Shown: in pieces, positions 15,721-21,750 of the stretch
How positions within the stretch are numbered: the stretch's first letter is position 1
Layout of the letters: each line of letters begins with the position of its first letter
Source of the DNA: JAHRVQ01 sp046290215
GTDB lineage: Bacteria > Pseudomonadota > Gammaproteobacteria > Pseudomonadales > Azotimanducaceae
NCBI GenBank assembly: GCA_046290215.1
Contig: JBKAGC010000031.1
Location: 1-21,750, forward strand
Direction: 5' to 3'
DNA length: 21,750 bases
The notes under the pieces: model-generated
What the model saw: only the letters and a program-made list of their open reading frames with translations
The model's database searches: none
What the model was told of the DNA's origin: nothing
Made by a program: the position numbers and the translations under genes

Positions 15721-16914
15721 ATGGATTTTCAGTTCGGCATTGAGCATTTGCTCGCAACACCAGAAGCGTTAGCAACCCTGGCAGACAAGCGCGTCGCGCT
15801 GGTGGGCCATCCCGCTTCCGTAACCCAGACTCTCACCCATAGTCTGGATGCACTACGCCATGGGGGCGTCAATGTTGTGCGCGCCTTCGGTCCGCAACAC
15901 GGTATGCGCGGTGATAAGCAGGACAATATGATTGAGTCAGCGGACTATATGGATCCGCTTCACAACATTCCGGTGATCTCTCTATATGGCGAACATCGGC
16001 GGCCAACCCCAGATATGCTGGCTGATCTTGATGTGGTGTTGTTTGACCTTCAGGATGTGGGCTGCCGCATTTACACCTATATCACAACGCTCAAATACTT
16101 TATTGAAGGTTGCGCCATTGAGGGCGTAGCCCTGTGGGTGCTGGATCGGCCTAATCCTGCCGGGCGGCCAATAGATGGTATGACCCTGGTTGACGGCGAA
16201 CAAAGTTTTGTCGGCGCTGACGTCATGCCCACCAGGCACGGGTTGACCACAGGCGAGTTGGCCAGGTGGTTTATCCATAAGCATCAGTATCAGCTTGATC
16301 ACAAAATTATCCCCATGACAGGTTATGCACCAGACGTGGCCACCTGGCCAGCCGGTGTCAGCTGGGTTAACCCAAGCCCCAACGCCGCTAGCGTTAATAT
16401 GGCCCGGTGTTTTCCCGGCACCGTGTTGCTAGAAGGCACCACCTTGTCAGAGGGCCGGGGCACGACAATTCCACTGGAAGTCATTGGCGCACCGGATCTG
16501 CCCATTTCTGAAATGCTTGGCTTACTGCAAGCAGAAGCACCCAAATGGTTGGCTGGCGCGATGATCCGCCCTTGCGCTTTTGAACCGACGTTTCACAAAC
16601 ATGTGGGGGTGATGTGTCAGGCGCTACAAATTCATACTGACAACGCTCACTACCAACCGGATGAGTTTTTGCCTTATCGATTGATTGCTGGTTTGCTCAA
16701 AGCACTGCGCATATTGCGCCCCGATTATAACCTGTGGCGGCACCATGCTTATGAGTATGAGCTAGATCGTATTCCCATTGATGTGATTAATGGTGGACCA
16801 GGCTTGCGTGAGTGGGTTGACGACCCCAATGGAACATTTGCCCAGTTCGATGCGCAATTGGATGCCGAAGCCGCTGCCTGGCAAGAAGCTCGCGCACCCT
16901 ACCTGATCTACTAG
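15721..16914 (+). CDS. DUF1343 / NamZ-like protein (exo-beta-N-acetylmuramidase family)
   Basis: 397 residues, no signal peptide. Bacillus subtilis NamZ, of this family, cleaves N-acetylmuramic acid from cell-wall fragments. Family motifs in order: FGPQHGMRGDKQDN (56-69), SLYG (87-90), FDLQDVGCRIYTY (108-120), WVLDRPNPAGRP (139-150), RHGLTTGE (172-179), WVNPSPN (215-221), FPGTVLLEGTTLSEGRGT (231-248) and GAPDL. In most members I remember, the first motif reads P-E-H-G; here it is P-Q59-H-G, losing an acidic residue in a likely active-site loop. Together with the missing signal peptide this suggests a cytoplasmic subgroup whose activity may differ from NamZ. It is paired with the DOMON-like gene, and two hairpins follow its stop. 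Confidence 0.85.
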   Translation: MDFQFGIEHLLATPEALATLADKRVALVGHPASVTQTLTHSLDALRHGGVNVVRAFGPQHGMRGDKQDNMIESADYMDPLHNIPVISLYGEHRRPTPDMLADLDVVLFDLQDVGCRIYTYITTLKYFIEGCAIEGVALWVLDRPNPAGRPIDGMTLVDGEQSFVGADVMPTRHGLTTGELARWFIHKHQYQLDHKIIPMTGYAPDVATWPAGVSWVNPSPNAASVNMARCFPGTVLLEGTTLSEGRGTTIPLEVIGAPDLPISEMLGLLQAEAPKWLAGAMIRPCAFEPTFHKHVGVMCQALQIHTDNAHYQPDEFLPYRLIAGLLKALRILRPDYNLWRHHAYEYELDRIPIDVINGGPGLREWVDDPNGTFAQFDAQLDAEAAAWQEARAPYLIY

Positions 16915-16946
16915 CCAAACCCGCTACTCCATAACCCCGGTTTATA

Positions 16947-16963
16947 GGCGTGATTACCACGCC
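16947..16963 (+). other. Perfect 6-bp hairpin downstream of the DUF1343 gene
   Basis: GGCGTG (16947-16952) and CACGCC (16958-16963) form a stem with a five-base ATTAC loop, 33 bases after the stop codon. There is no T-run after it, so it is not a terminator by itself; it may protect the mRNA 3' end or assist the true terminator 13 bases further on. Confidence 0.5.
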
Positions 16964-16975
16964 AGGTAAATAAAT

Positions 16976-17001
16976 GCCGTGCTACCATCGCGGCGTTTTT
17001 T
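16976..17001 (+). terminator. Rho-independent terminator of the DOMON/DUF1343 unit
   Basis: GCCGTG (16976-16981) pairs with CGCGGC (16989-16994) around a seven-base loop, with one G-T pair, followed by G and six T residues. It separates the DUF1343 gene from the LeuB-like gene, which starts 31 bases later. Confidence 0.75.
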
Positions 17002-17032
17002 GATTGCGGAAAAGTTAAGAAGGTATTAAGCA

Positions 17033-18139
17033 ATGTCCAACGCATACAAAGTAGCAATTCTAAGTGGCGACGCGATTGGCCCTGAAATTATGGCGCAAGC
17101 AGTGCGCGTATTTGATCTGGTGGCAAAACATCGTGATGTAGCTTTCGAGCTAATTGACGCCCCATTCGGTGCTAGCGCTTATTTTGAACATGGTAAGGCG
17201 TTCCCTGAGCAAACCAAGCAGATTTGCGATCAGGCGGACGCCATCTTAAAAGGTCCGGTTGGCTTGAGTCATGAGGAGAGCCAGAAGATTCCCGTGGAAG
17301 AGCAAGCGGAACGTGGAGCGATTTTGCCTCTACGAGCCCGCTACAATACCTTCGCTAACTTTCGCCCGATTTTCCTTAGCCCGGATATGGCGCACTTTTC
17401 GCCCTTAAAGAAAGAAGTCATCGAAAACGGCATCGATATATTGCTGATTCGCGAACTGGTGGGCGGCCTTTATTTTGGCGAGAAGGACCGAGGGGTCGAT
17501 GAAAATGGTAAGCGCTACGTTAAAGAAGTCCTCGCCTACGACGAAGACCAAATTCGCCAGGTGCTAAAGGTAGGCTTTGAGCAAGCCATGTTACGCAAGA
17601 AGGTACTGCACAATATCCATAAAAGTAACGTGCTGATGTCCAGTGTGTTCTGGAATGAAATCCTCGAGGAAGTACGCGTGGATTATCCAGAGGTTGAAGT
17701 GAAGCACATGCTGGTGGATGCAGCCGCCACAGCGCTTTGTTTAAACCCTGGTCAGTTTGACGTCATGGTGATGGAAAACATGTTTGGCGATATCTTGAGT
17801 GATCAGGGTGGCGGTATTCTTGGTTCCCTGGGTCTGATGCCATCTGCTTGCATGGGGCCAGAGAAAGCCTACTATGAGCCCTCTCACGGTTCTGCCCCGG
17901 ATATTGCGGGCAAGAACATTGCGAACCCCTACTCTATGATCGGTTCTGTAGCCATGATGCTGGAAATGAGCTTTGGCATGACGGAAGAGTCGAAAGCCGT
18001 GTGGGCTGCCATGAAAAGTGTCTTTGAAGCGGGATACTCCACTTCAGATTTATCGAATAGTGATTCCGGCACAAAAATCGTCAGCACCGTGGAGTTTGGA
18101 GACCTGGTGATGGACAAGCTTGATCAATTGCTTGCTTAA
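17033..18139 (+). CDS. Isocitrate/isopropylmalate dehydrogenase family, LeuB-like
   Basis: 368-residue NAD-dependent decarboxylating dehydrogenase. The length and residues fit 3-isopropylmalate dehydrogenase (leucine synthesis): ERGAILPLR (93-101; Glu93 and the hydrophobic pair read the isopropyl side chain in LeuB), Arg101, Arg111, Arg140, Tyr147 in GGLYFG, Lys197, metal-binding Asp229, Asp253 and Asp257 in FGDILSD, and the NAD loop HGSAPDIAGKNIANP (285-299). Differences from E. coli LeuB include GDAIGPE for GDGIGPE and HKSNVL for DKANVL. It stands alone, without leuA, leuC or leuD, so a paralogue acting on another malate derivative is possible; I therefore give no symbol. AAGAAGG lies ten bases before the ATG. 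A strong hairpin ends the transcript. Confidence 0.85.
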   Translation: MSNAYKVAILSGDAIGPEIMAQAVRVFDLVAKHRDVAFELIDAPFGASAYFEHGKAFPEQTKQICDQADAILKGPVGLSHEESQKIPVEEQAERGAILPLRARYNTFANFRPIFLSPDMAHFSPLKKEVIENGIDILLIRELVGGLYFGEKDRGVDENGKRYVKEVLAYDEDQIRQVLKVGFEQAMLRKKVLHNIHKSNVLMSSVFWNEILEEVRVDYPEVEVKHMLVDAAATALCLNPGQFDVMVMENMFGDILSDQGGGILGSLGLMPSACMGPEKAYYEPSHGSAPDIAGKNIANPYSMIGSVAMMLEMSFGMTEESKAVWAAMKSVFEAGYSTSDLSNSDSGTKIVSTVEFGDLVMDKLDQLLA

Positions 18140-18178
18140 GATTTTCTTAAATTAGGCTGGTACCAGCCGTTTGCCCAT

Positions 18179-18218
18179 AAAAAAGTCGCCGAGATCATGG
18201 ATTCCGGCGACTTTTTTT
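18179..18218. terminator. Strong bidirectional rho-independent terminator
   Basis: A perfect 11-bp stem AAAAGTCGCCG (18181-18191) / CGGCGACTTTT (18205-18215) with a 13-base loop. Seven T residues (18212-18218) follow on the plus strand; six A residues (18179-18184) on the other side act as a T-run for minus-strand transcripts. It ends the LeuB-like gene from the left and the small membrane protein unit from the right. Confidence 0.93.
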
Positions 18219-18289
18219 ATCTTCTCAGTTTGCCTGTTTCGCATGTCTTTGTGCGAGGCTTTCAATCAATGCTGGCGGTTTTGTCTGGA

Positions 18290-18448
18290 CTAAACCGTAC
18301 CAATCGTGGTGACGAAACCGGCGATCATGGCGAGGATCGAGATCCAGCCCCAACCGATAAAGGCCCACATTATCAATGGCTGCTCAAACAGGTCGCCAAG
18401 AATGTTGACGGTGGAATCAACAAACAGAAATTTCAGTGCTTTTTTCAT
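18290..18448 (-). CDS. Small membrane protein, 52 residues, unknown function
   Basis: This frame runs from ATG at 18448 to TAG at 18290. It begins MKKALKFLFVDSTVNILGDL, an amphipathic basic start, and continues with a strongly hydrophobic tryptophan-rich helix (about 25-48, including MWAFIGWGWISILAMIAG). That layout, one inner-membrane helix near the C-terminus, is typical of real bacterial small proteins and unlike a chance frame. GAGG stands upstream, but at 14 bases is farther from the ATG than ideal. It starts 69 bases after the stop of the DUF3806-like gene on the same strand, and the bidirectional terminator follows about 75 bases after its stop, so a shared transcript is likely. I do not recognise the family. 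It fills most of the 379-base gap that otherwise looks empty. Confidence 0.62.
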   Translation of the reverse strand: MKKALKFLFVDSTVNILGDLFEQPLIMWAFIGWGWISILAMIAGFVTTIGTV

Positions 18449-18517
18449 GGGGAATCGTTCTACCTCAAATGTGCGCGCATTCTAACCGGATTAAGGATGG
18501 GTGAAAAGCCAATCTAA

Positions 18518-19126
18518 TCAGGTGTTTGGCAGTTTTGGCCGACTTTCAAACTCGGCCACCGCTTTGATCTGTTCCTCAAGTTTGGCATAAACCTCGAACA
18601 TGTCTATGTCCTCATCGAACTTGACCCGCTTGGAGAACAGCGTCACTGGAAAGAAGAAATTCTCCGTATCGCGATACCGCAGCGCTTTGTTCGCACCTAA
18701 CTCATCCTCGTAGTTTACCCATTTCAAATGAAACTCATGGGCGAGAATATCGCCAAACAGAATGCCCAACCCTTGCCATTCCTCGATTTGCGATTTGGTG
18801 AGTATTTTTCGATCCACCACCTGTTGCAGGATGCGTAGATCCTCCTCGGTGCCACGAATTTTCACGACGCCAAGCTGGCGCGCGAGCAGGTCCTTTGCCG
18901 CACGTCGTTTCGCCGCCATGATGGCACGCTGGCCAATGGTTAAATCATTTACTTCCACTGTGCTTGGCGGTAGCTGAAAACGATAATTCTCTACCTGCTC
19001 AGGCGTTAAGGTCGTGATGCTGGTGTCTTCTTCCTCAGCCGTGGCCAGCGGCGTTACCATCGCCAAAAATGCCACTAGTAGCAATGACTGCTGTTGTCTG
19101 TTTAGCCAGAATATTTTCTGCTGCAA
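18518..19126 (-). CDS. Secreted DUF3806-like protein
   Basis: 202 residues with an N-terminal signal sequence (hydrophobic core about 14-28, cleavage likely after ATA before EEED). The mature protein is charged and mostly helical. The part GLGILFGDILAHEFHLKW followed by an acidic YEDELG, then FFFPVTLFSKRV (about 118-168), resembles the DUF3806 pattern of a helix, W, D-x-x-G and a P-x-x-x-x-x-KR end, a family of unknown function; I hold this assignment moderately. No ATG or GTG exists in frame upstream before a stop, so the start is taken as TTG at 19126, which supplies the Lys and Arg of the signal n-region; only a poor GGGA precedes it. It is divergent from the DRR-motif gene across 113 bases. 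Confidence 0.75.
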   Translation of the reverse strand: MQQKIFWLNRQQQSLLLVAFLAMVTPLATAEEEDTSITTLTPEQVENYRFQLPPSTVEVNDLTIGQRAIMAAKRRAAKDLLARQLGVVKIRGTEEDLRILQQVVDRKILTKSQIEEWQGLGILFGDILAHEFHLKWVNYEDELGANKALRYRDTENFFFPVTLFSKRVKFDEDIDMFEVYAKLEEQIKAVAEFESRPKLPNT

Positions 19127-19160
19127 AATCTGTATCCCATTTAAGTTTTCATCTGCACTG

Positions 19161-19180
19161 CCGATAACTTTAATGATCGG
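19161..19180. other. Inverted repeat in the divergent promoter region
   Basis: CCGAT (19161-19165) and ATCGG (19176-19180), centred between the divergent DUF3806-like and DRR-motif genes. The short arms and ten-base centre would suit a dimeric regulator, but such a dyad can occur by chance; there is no second copy in the window to support it. Confidence 0.3.
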
Positions 19181-19224
19181 CTGAATCTGTCTGTATTAGG
19201 CAGTAGTTTACGCATTCCGTTCAC

Positions 19225-19234
19225 AGGAGGTGAT
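19225..19234 (+). promoter_or_regulatory. Perfect Shine-Dalgarno for the DRR-motif gene
   Basis: AGGAGGTGAT is complementary to the 3' end of 16S rRNA without mismatch. The AGGAGG core ends nine bases before GTG 19240. It is the best ribosome site in the window and decides the start of the small gene over the ATG at 19258. Confidence 0.85.
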
Positions 19235-19239
19235 GGAAA

Positions 19240-19458
19240 GTGAATATTATACCCACGATGGCGCCACGCAGTGTGAACCAGGGGCGTCCGAGACAACAAT
19301 TACAGCGAAACGCTGAAGCCCAGAGTAAGCGCGCTAACACTCCAGACCAGGACCGGCGTAAACACCCGGATCGGCGCCAGATCCAGCAAAAGATCCCCGT
19401 TGAGCTGCGTTCTGGTTCGGATCGAAGGCAAATAAATCGCCTCTCGATCACTACCTGA
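19240..19458 (+). CDS. Small basic protein with DRR motifs, 72 residues, unknown function
   Basis: GTG start directly behind a perfect Shine-Dalgarno, which is strong evidence of translation. The product is polar and very basic, rich in R and Q, with no membrane helix and no signal peptide. The C-terminal half carries three DRR tripeptides at 38-40, 44-46 and 61-63 in a pattern DRRKHPDRR ... ELRSGSDRRQ. Low complexity and high charge suggest a largely disordered protein, perhaps binding nucleic acid, membrane or ribosome; that is inference. I have a vague recollection of similar DRR/ERRSGxDRR small proteins in gammaproteobacteria but cannot name a family. Fifty bases separate it from the next plus-strand gene, so they may share a transcript. 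The opposing frame of similar length has no comparable ribosome site. Confidence 0.7.
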   Translation: MNIIPTMAPRSVNQGRPRQQLQRNAEAQSKRANTPDQDRRKHPDRRQIQQKIPVELRSGSDRRQINRLSITT

Positions 19459-19508
19459 CAGTGTTACCATCGGCCTCGAATATTTTGAGTCAAGCTGGTT
19501 GAGAATCT

Positions 19509-20585
19509 GTGTCTGATCTTATCTCTAGAATTCATGAAGCCGATGGCCGCTTCGAAATCGCGGTCACCGGTGGCGGTGCGTCCGTGATTAGCCAGCTACT
19601 TTCGGTACCCGGCGCTTCGAATAGCGTACTCAATGCCGTGGTCCCATATAGCTTTGCCGCGTTAAGCCAATACATTGGCACTGAACCGGAGGGGGCTTGT
19701 AGTGAACATACAGCGCGGCGGATGGCGAGCCGCGCTTACTTAAGCGCGATCAGCAAATACTCGGGTAAAGTCCTTGGCATTGGCGCTACTGCCGCATTGC
19801 AAACCAATCGACTACGGCGCGGTGCAGATCGAATTCACGTCGCGGTGCAGACCAGACAGAGTTTAAAAACCTATCGATTAGATCTGGACAGCGATCTTAG
19901 CCGGGCTGAACAGGAATCGCTTTGCGCTAACTTCATTTTGACGTGTCTGAGCGCTGAATTAGGTGTCGGCGCAGGCACACCGCCACAACCCAGTAGAGAG
20001 CTTTCAGTGAACAAGGCATGGGCGGCACTCTTTGCAGGAGAAACCCATCTTGCTGCTGAAGAAGCCATTACCGCTCTACTTCCGGGCGCATTTAATCCGC
20101 CTCATGAAGGCCATTTTGAAATGCGTCGCCTGGCGGAACAACATTTACAGCAAACCGTACACTTCGAATTATCAGTAGATAATGTGGATAAGCCGCCCCT
20201 CGACTTTTTCGATATGCGCGATCGTCAAATATTGTTAGATCATGCACCGCTAGCGTTTACCCGGGCAGCAACATTTGTTGAAAAGTCGGCGCTTTGTCCT
20301 GGGGCCACCTTTGTGATTGGCATTGATACCCTGACTCGAATAGACGACATCAAGTATTACCACCACTCTGCCGCTGACAAAGAAGAGGCATTACAAACCC
20401 TGGCTTCTCGCGGACATCAGTTCCTCGTGTTTGGCCGGCTGGTGAACGATCGTTTTCAGGGTGTTCACGACGTGGCGCTATCAGATACGCTCCGGGCAAT
20501 GTGCAGGGAGATTCCTGAATCAGAATTTCGCCTCGACATATCCTCCACAGAAGTACGGGAAAAACTTATTCGTACGGACGAATAA
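19509..20585 (+). CDS. Two-domain protein: CinA/PncC-like domain fused to an NMN adenylyltransferase-like nucleotidyltransferase
   Basis: 358 residues. The N-terminal half (about 10-155) follows the CinA C-terminal (PncC, NMN amidohydrolase) pattern: AVTGGGASVISQLLSVPGAS (18-37) aligns with the ESCTGG helix region, and VVPYSFAALSQYIG (44-57) with TYSNEAK-x-x-x-x-G. In that ungapped alignment the catalytic Ser becomes Thr20 and the catalytic Lys becomes Leu52. The C-terminal half (about 188-358) is a nucleotidyltransferase with LLPGAFNPPHEGH (190-202, the HxGH motif) and the second signature ISSTEVR (344-350), as in NadD/NMNAT enzymes. Together these suggest a pyridine-nucleotide role, with adenylylation likely and amidase activity doubtful. 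It starts at GTG 19509 with a weak ribosome site. Its 3' end overlaps the convergent metallopeptidase gene by 20 bases. Confidence 0.87.
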   Translation: MSDLISRIHEADGRFEIAVTGGGASVISQLLSVPGASNSVLNAVVPYSFAALSQYIGTEPEGACSEHTARRMASRAYLSAISKYSGKVLGIGATAALQTNRLRRGADRIHVAVQTRQSLKTYRLDLDSDLSRAEQESLCANFILTCLSAELGVGAGTPPQPSRELSVNKAWAALFAGETHLAAEEAITALLPGAFNPPHEGHFEMRRLAEQHLQQTVHFELSVDNVDKPPLDFFDMRDRQILLDHAPLAFTRAATFVEKSALCPGATFVIGIDTLTRIDDIKYYHHSAADKEEALQTLASRGHQFLVFGRLVNDRFQGVHDVALSDTLRAMCREIPESEFRLDISSTEVREKLIRTDE

Positions 20586-20588
20586 GTT
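20560..20588. terminator. Hairpin covering both stop codons of the convergent gene pair
   Basis: AACTTATTCGT (20563-20573) and ACGAATAAGTT (20578-20588) form a perfect 11-bp stem with a four-base loop. Each strand's TAA stop lies in an arm, and both genes end GAA TAA. Five A residues at 20560-20564 give a T-run on the minus strand, so it could terminate the metallopeptidase transcript. The stem is AT-rich and there is no T-run on the plus side, so termination of the plus-strand gene is doubtful. Confidence 0.6.
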
Positions 20589-21750
20589 CCACAGTGGCGG
20601 CGGCTTTACCCGGTAATGTCAAACCTGTCGCGGTGCTTGTTAAATTGATGTTGTCGCACCAATTGACGTTCGGCGTCATTTGCGTGGGTGCCGGCATGTT
20701 CGCTAGAGCATCTGCAACGACGGCAGCTCGCTCAGGCAATATTTGTTGTACCGCAAGAATGGATCTTGCCTGAACCGCCGCATCACCTATTCGGTGCCGC
20801 TGCCCCCAACTTACAATGTAGTCAGCACAGCTATTACTGTCTGGGAAATTAGTGACTGCTACATCCCGGGACAAACCATAGCTATAGAACATCATGGCCT
20901 CTTCGAACGCCATGGCAAAGTCCTCAAATCGAGTACTGTAGTTGTAGTAGTCGTTGGCATTATCTGAAGGGAATTCCACCGCAATATCAGCAGACGTTAG
21001 CGCCGCCTCTTCAGCCGTTGGCTGTACATCGTTTGGGCTAAAAGAAACCTGTGCAACGCTGCGCATAACATCGGAGGTTAACGGCAAATCATTGCTTAAA
21101 CGCGTTGATGGCGCTGCGCTGGCAGCGGAGCGGATCGCCAGGTTGCGATTAATGGAATTGATTTCTGCTGGCGGAAAGAAATCGTTGGCATGAGCCAACT
21201 CGTGATACAACAAGATCGCTGTGCGTAAGCTAATGCTTTCCAGGTTACGTTCCATGGCGCGTATATCAGTGTTATTGGCAACGTATCGCCAGAGAATAAT
21301 GAAGTTCAGCTTCTTGGCGAATTCACCACGAAAGTCGGGTTCCGTATCTATCACTGCCCGTTCTTCTTCTGTGAGCCACATGCGGTCTGGATCAAGATAC
21401 ATGGCGCCGGTTTGGCTGGTGTAGAACGAGGGTCGGATGTCATAAGAAATGACCACCCCGGTCAGGCCGCGCATCAACAATAGTATTTCGGCTGGCATGC
21501 GTTCAAGAATCTCGCGAAACCGAACCCCCATCCAGGGATGGGAAACAATGACCCGGGCCATAATGTCATCGATACTGGGATTACTGGTTTGCATACCGAT
21601 CAAGGGCACATTGGCAAAGGTGCATGCACCATCAGCAACGCGAACCAGACAATCCATTAGCGGTTCGGAAATGGGTGACGCAACCACGGTTTGGATGTTG
21701 GCAGTCCTTTCACCAAGACTTTGCTCTGGTGGTGGTTCGCTCGGCGATGC
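20566..21750 (-). CDS. Putative exported zinc metallopeptidase (HELAH), 5' end beyond the window
   Basis: The frame stays open from the stop at 20566 to the right edge, so the gene is partial; a GTG at 21687 is the first in-window start but the true start probably lies further right. Between it and the edge the frame reads a Ser/Pro/Glu-rich stretch, such as often follows a signal or lipoprotein peptide. Counting from that GTG, the zinc motif HELAHANDFF is at 162-171 on a helix (TAILLYHELAH), and an acidic helix FEDFAMAFEEAMMFYSYG (254-271) could give a third ligand, as in gluzincins. A Glu/Asp-rich, Asn/Tyr-rich linker precedes it. I do not recognise the family. Four cysteines outside the catalytic core (13, 22, 287, 344) fit an exported protein. 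It overlaps the convergent fusion gene by 20 bases. Confidence 0.8.
   Translation of the reverse strand, partial: ASPSEPPPEQSLGERTANIQTVVASPISEPLMDCLVRVADGACTFANVPLIGMQTSNPSIDDIMARVIVSHPWMGVRFREILERMPAEILLLMRGLTGVVISYDIRPSFYTSQTGAMYLDPDRMWLTEEERAVIDTEPDFRGEFAKKLNFIILWRYVANNTDIRAMERNLESISLRTAILLYHELAHANDFFPPAEINSINRNLAIRSAASAAPSTRLSNDLPLTSDVMRSVAQVSFSPNDVQPTAEEAALTSADIAVEFPSDNANDYYNYSTRFEDFAMAFEEAMMFYSYGLSRDVAVTNFPDSNSCADYIVSWGQRHRIGDAAVQARSILAVQQILPERAAVVADALANMPAPTQMTPNVNWCDNINLTSTATGLTLPGKAAATVELIRPYE

Noticed and set aside
18197..18517. Plus-strand 106-codon frame in the gap after the LeuB-like gene
   Set aside because: It begins inside the terminator loop, its product has no coherent pattern, and it is antisense to the far more protein-like 52-codon frame.
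19221..19451. Minus-strand 76-codon frame opposite the DRR-motif gene
   Set aside because: No ribosome site; the plus-strand frame has a perfect one, and the minus product looks like the shadow of an Arg-rich coding sequence.

Overview
The window reads as chromosomal DNA of a Gram-negative gammaproteobacterium, probably marine. The main evidence is a complete 'TonB2-type' energy-transduction operon (DUF3450, TtpC, ExbB, ExbD, TonB and a TPR protein), a gene set and order I know from Vibrio, Shewanella and related marine gammaproteobacteria. A sodium-coupled AGCS symporter, a TctA-type carboxylate permease and a glutathione reductase fit the same picture. Base composition looks moderate and even. 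I see no rRNA, tRNA, insertion sequence, integrase, phage gene or CRISPR array, so this looks like ordinary core and near-core genome. Genus cannot be assigned from the sequence alone.

Layout. Positions 1-1540 (+) carry a TctA permease whose operon partners lie to the left, outside the window. A 224-base spacer with a perfect 15-bp tandem duplication precedes rsgA (1761-2873, +). rsgA and the TonB operon converge on a bidirectional terminator near 2922-2945. The TonB operon (8069 down to 2967, -) has six tightly spaced genes. A 269-base spacer with a possible promoter separates it from a second minus-strand run: glutathione reductase, a DUF429 protein, an AGCS alanine/glycine symporter and a large M16C presequence-protease-like peptidase (15106 down to 8339). 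Forty-seven bases from gor, and divergent to it, starts a plus-strand pair: a DOMON-like protein and a cytoplasmic DUF1343 (NamZ-like) protein. Two hairpins follow, then a stand-alone LeuB-like dehydrogenase that ends in a strong bidirectional terminator (18179-18218).

The right end (18220-21750) holds the least characterised genes. A minus-strand unit encodes a secreted DUF3806-like protein and a 52-residue membrane protein that is easy to miss. Divergent from it are a 72-residue basic protein with three DRR motifs, started from GTG behind a perfect Shine-Dalgarno sequence, and a two-domain protein joining a CinA/PncC-like domain to an HxGH nucleotidyltransferase related to NMN adenylyltransferases. 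That protein overlaps tail-to-tail with a secreted zinc metallopeptidase (HELAH) that runs off the right edge. The overlap is an 11-bp perfect hairpin containing both stop codons.

Working together: the TonB operon would use proton-motive force to power outer-membrane receptors, with TtpC and DUF3450 as periplasmic accessory parts. The transporters and peptidase suggest a peptide and amino-acid economy. The most novel candidates are the CinA-like/NMNAT-like fusion with altered amidase residues, the two small proteins, and the DUF1343 protein with Gln where the family usually has Glu.
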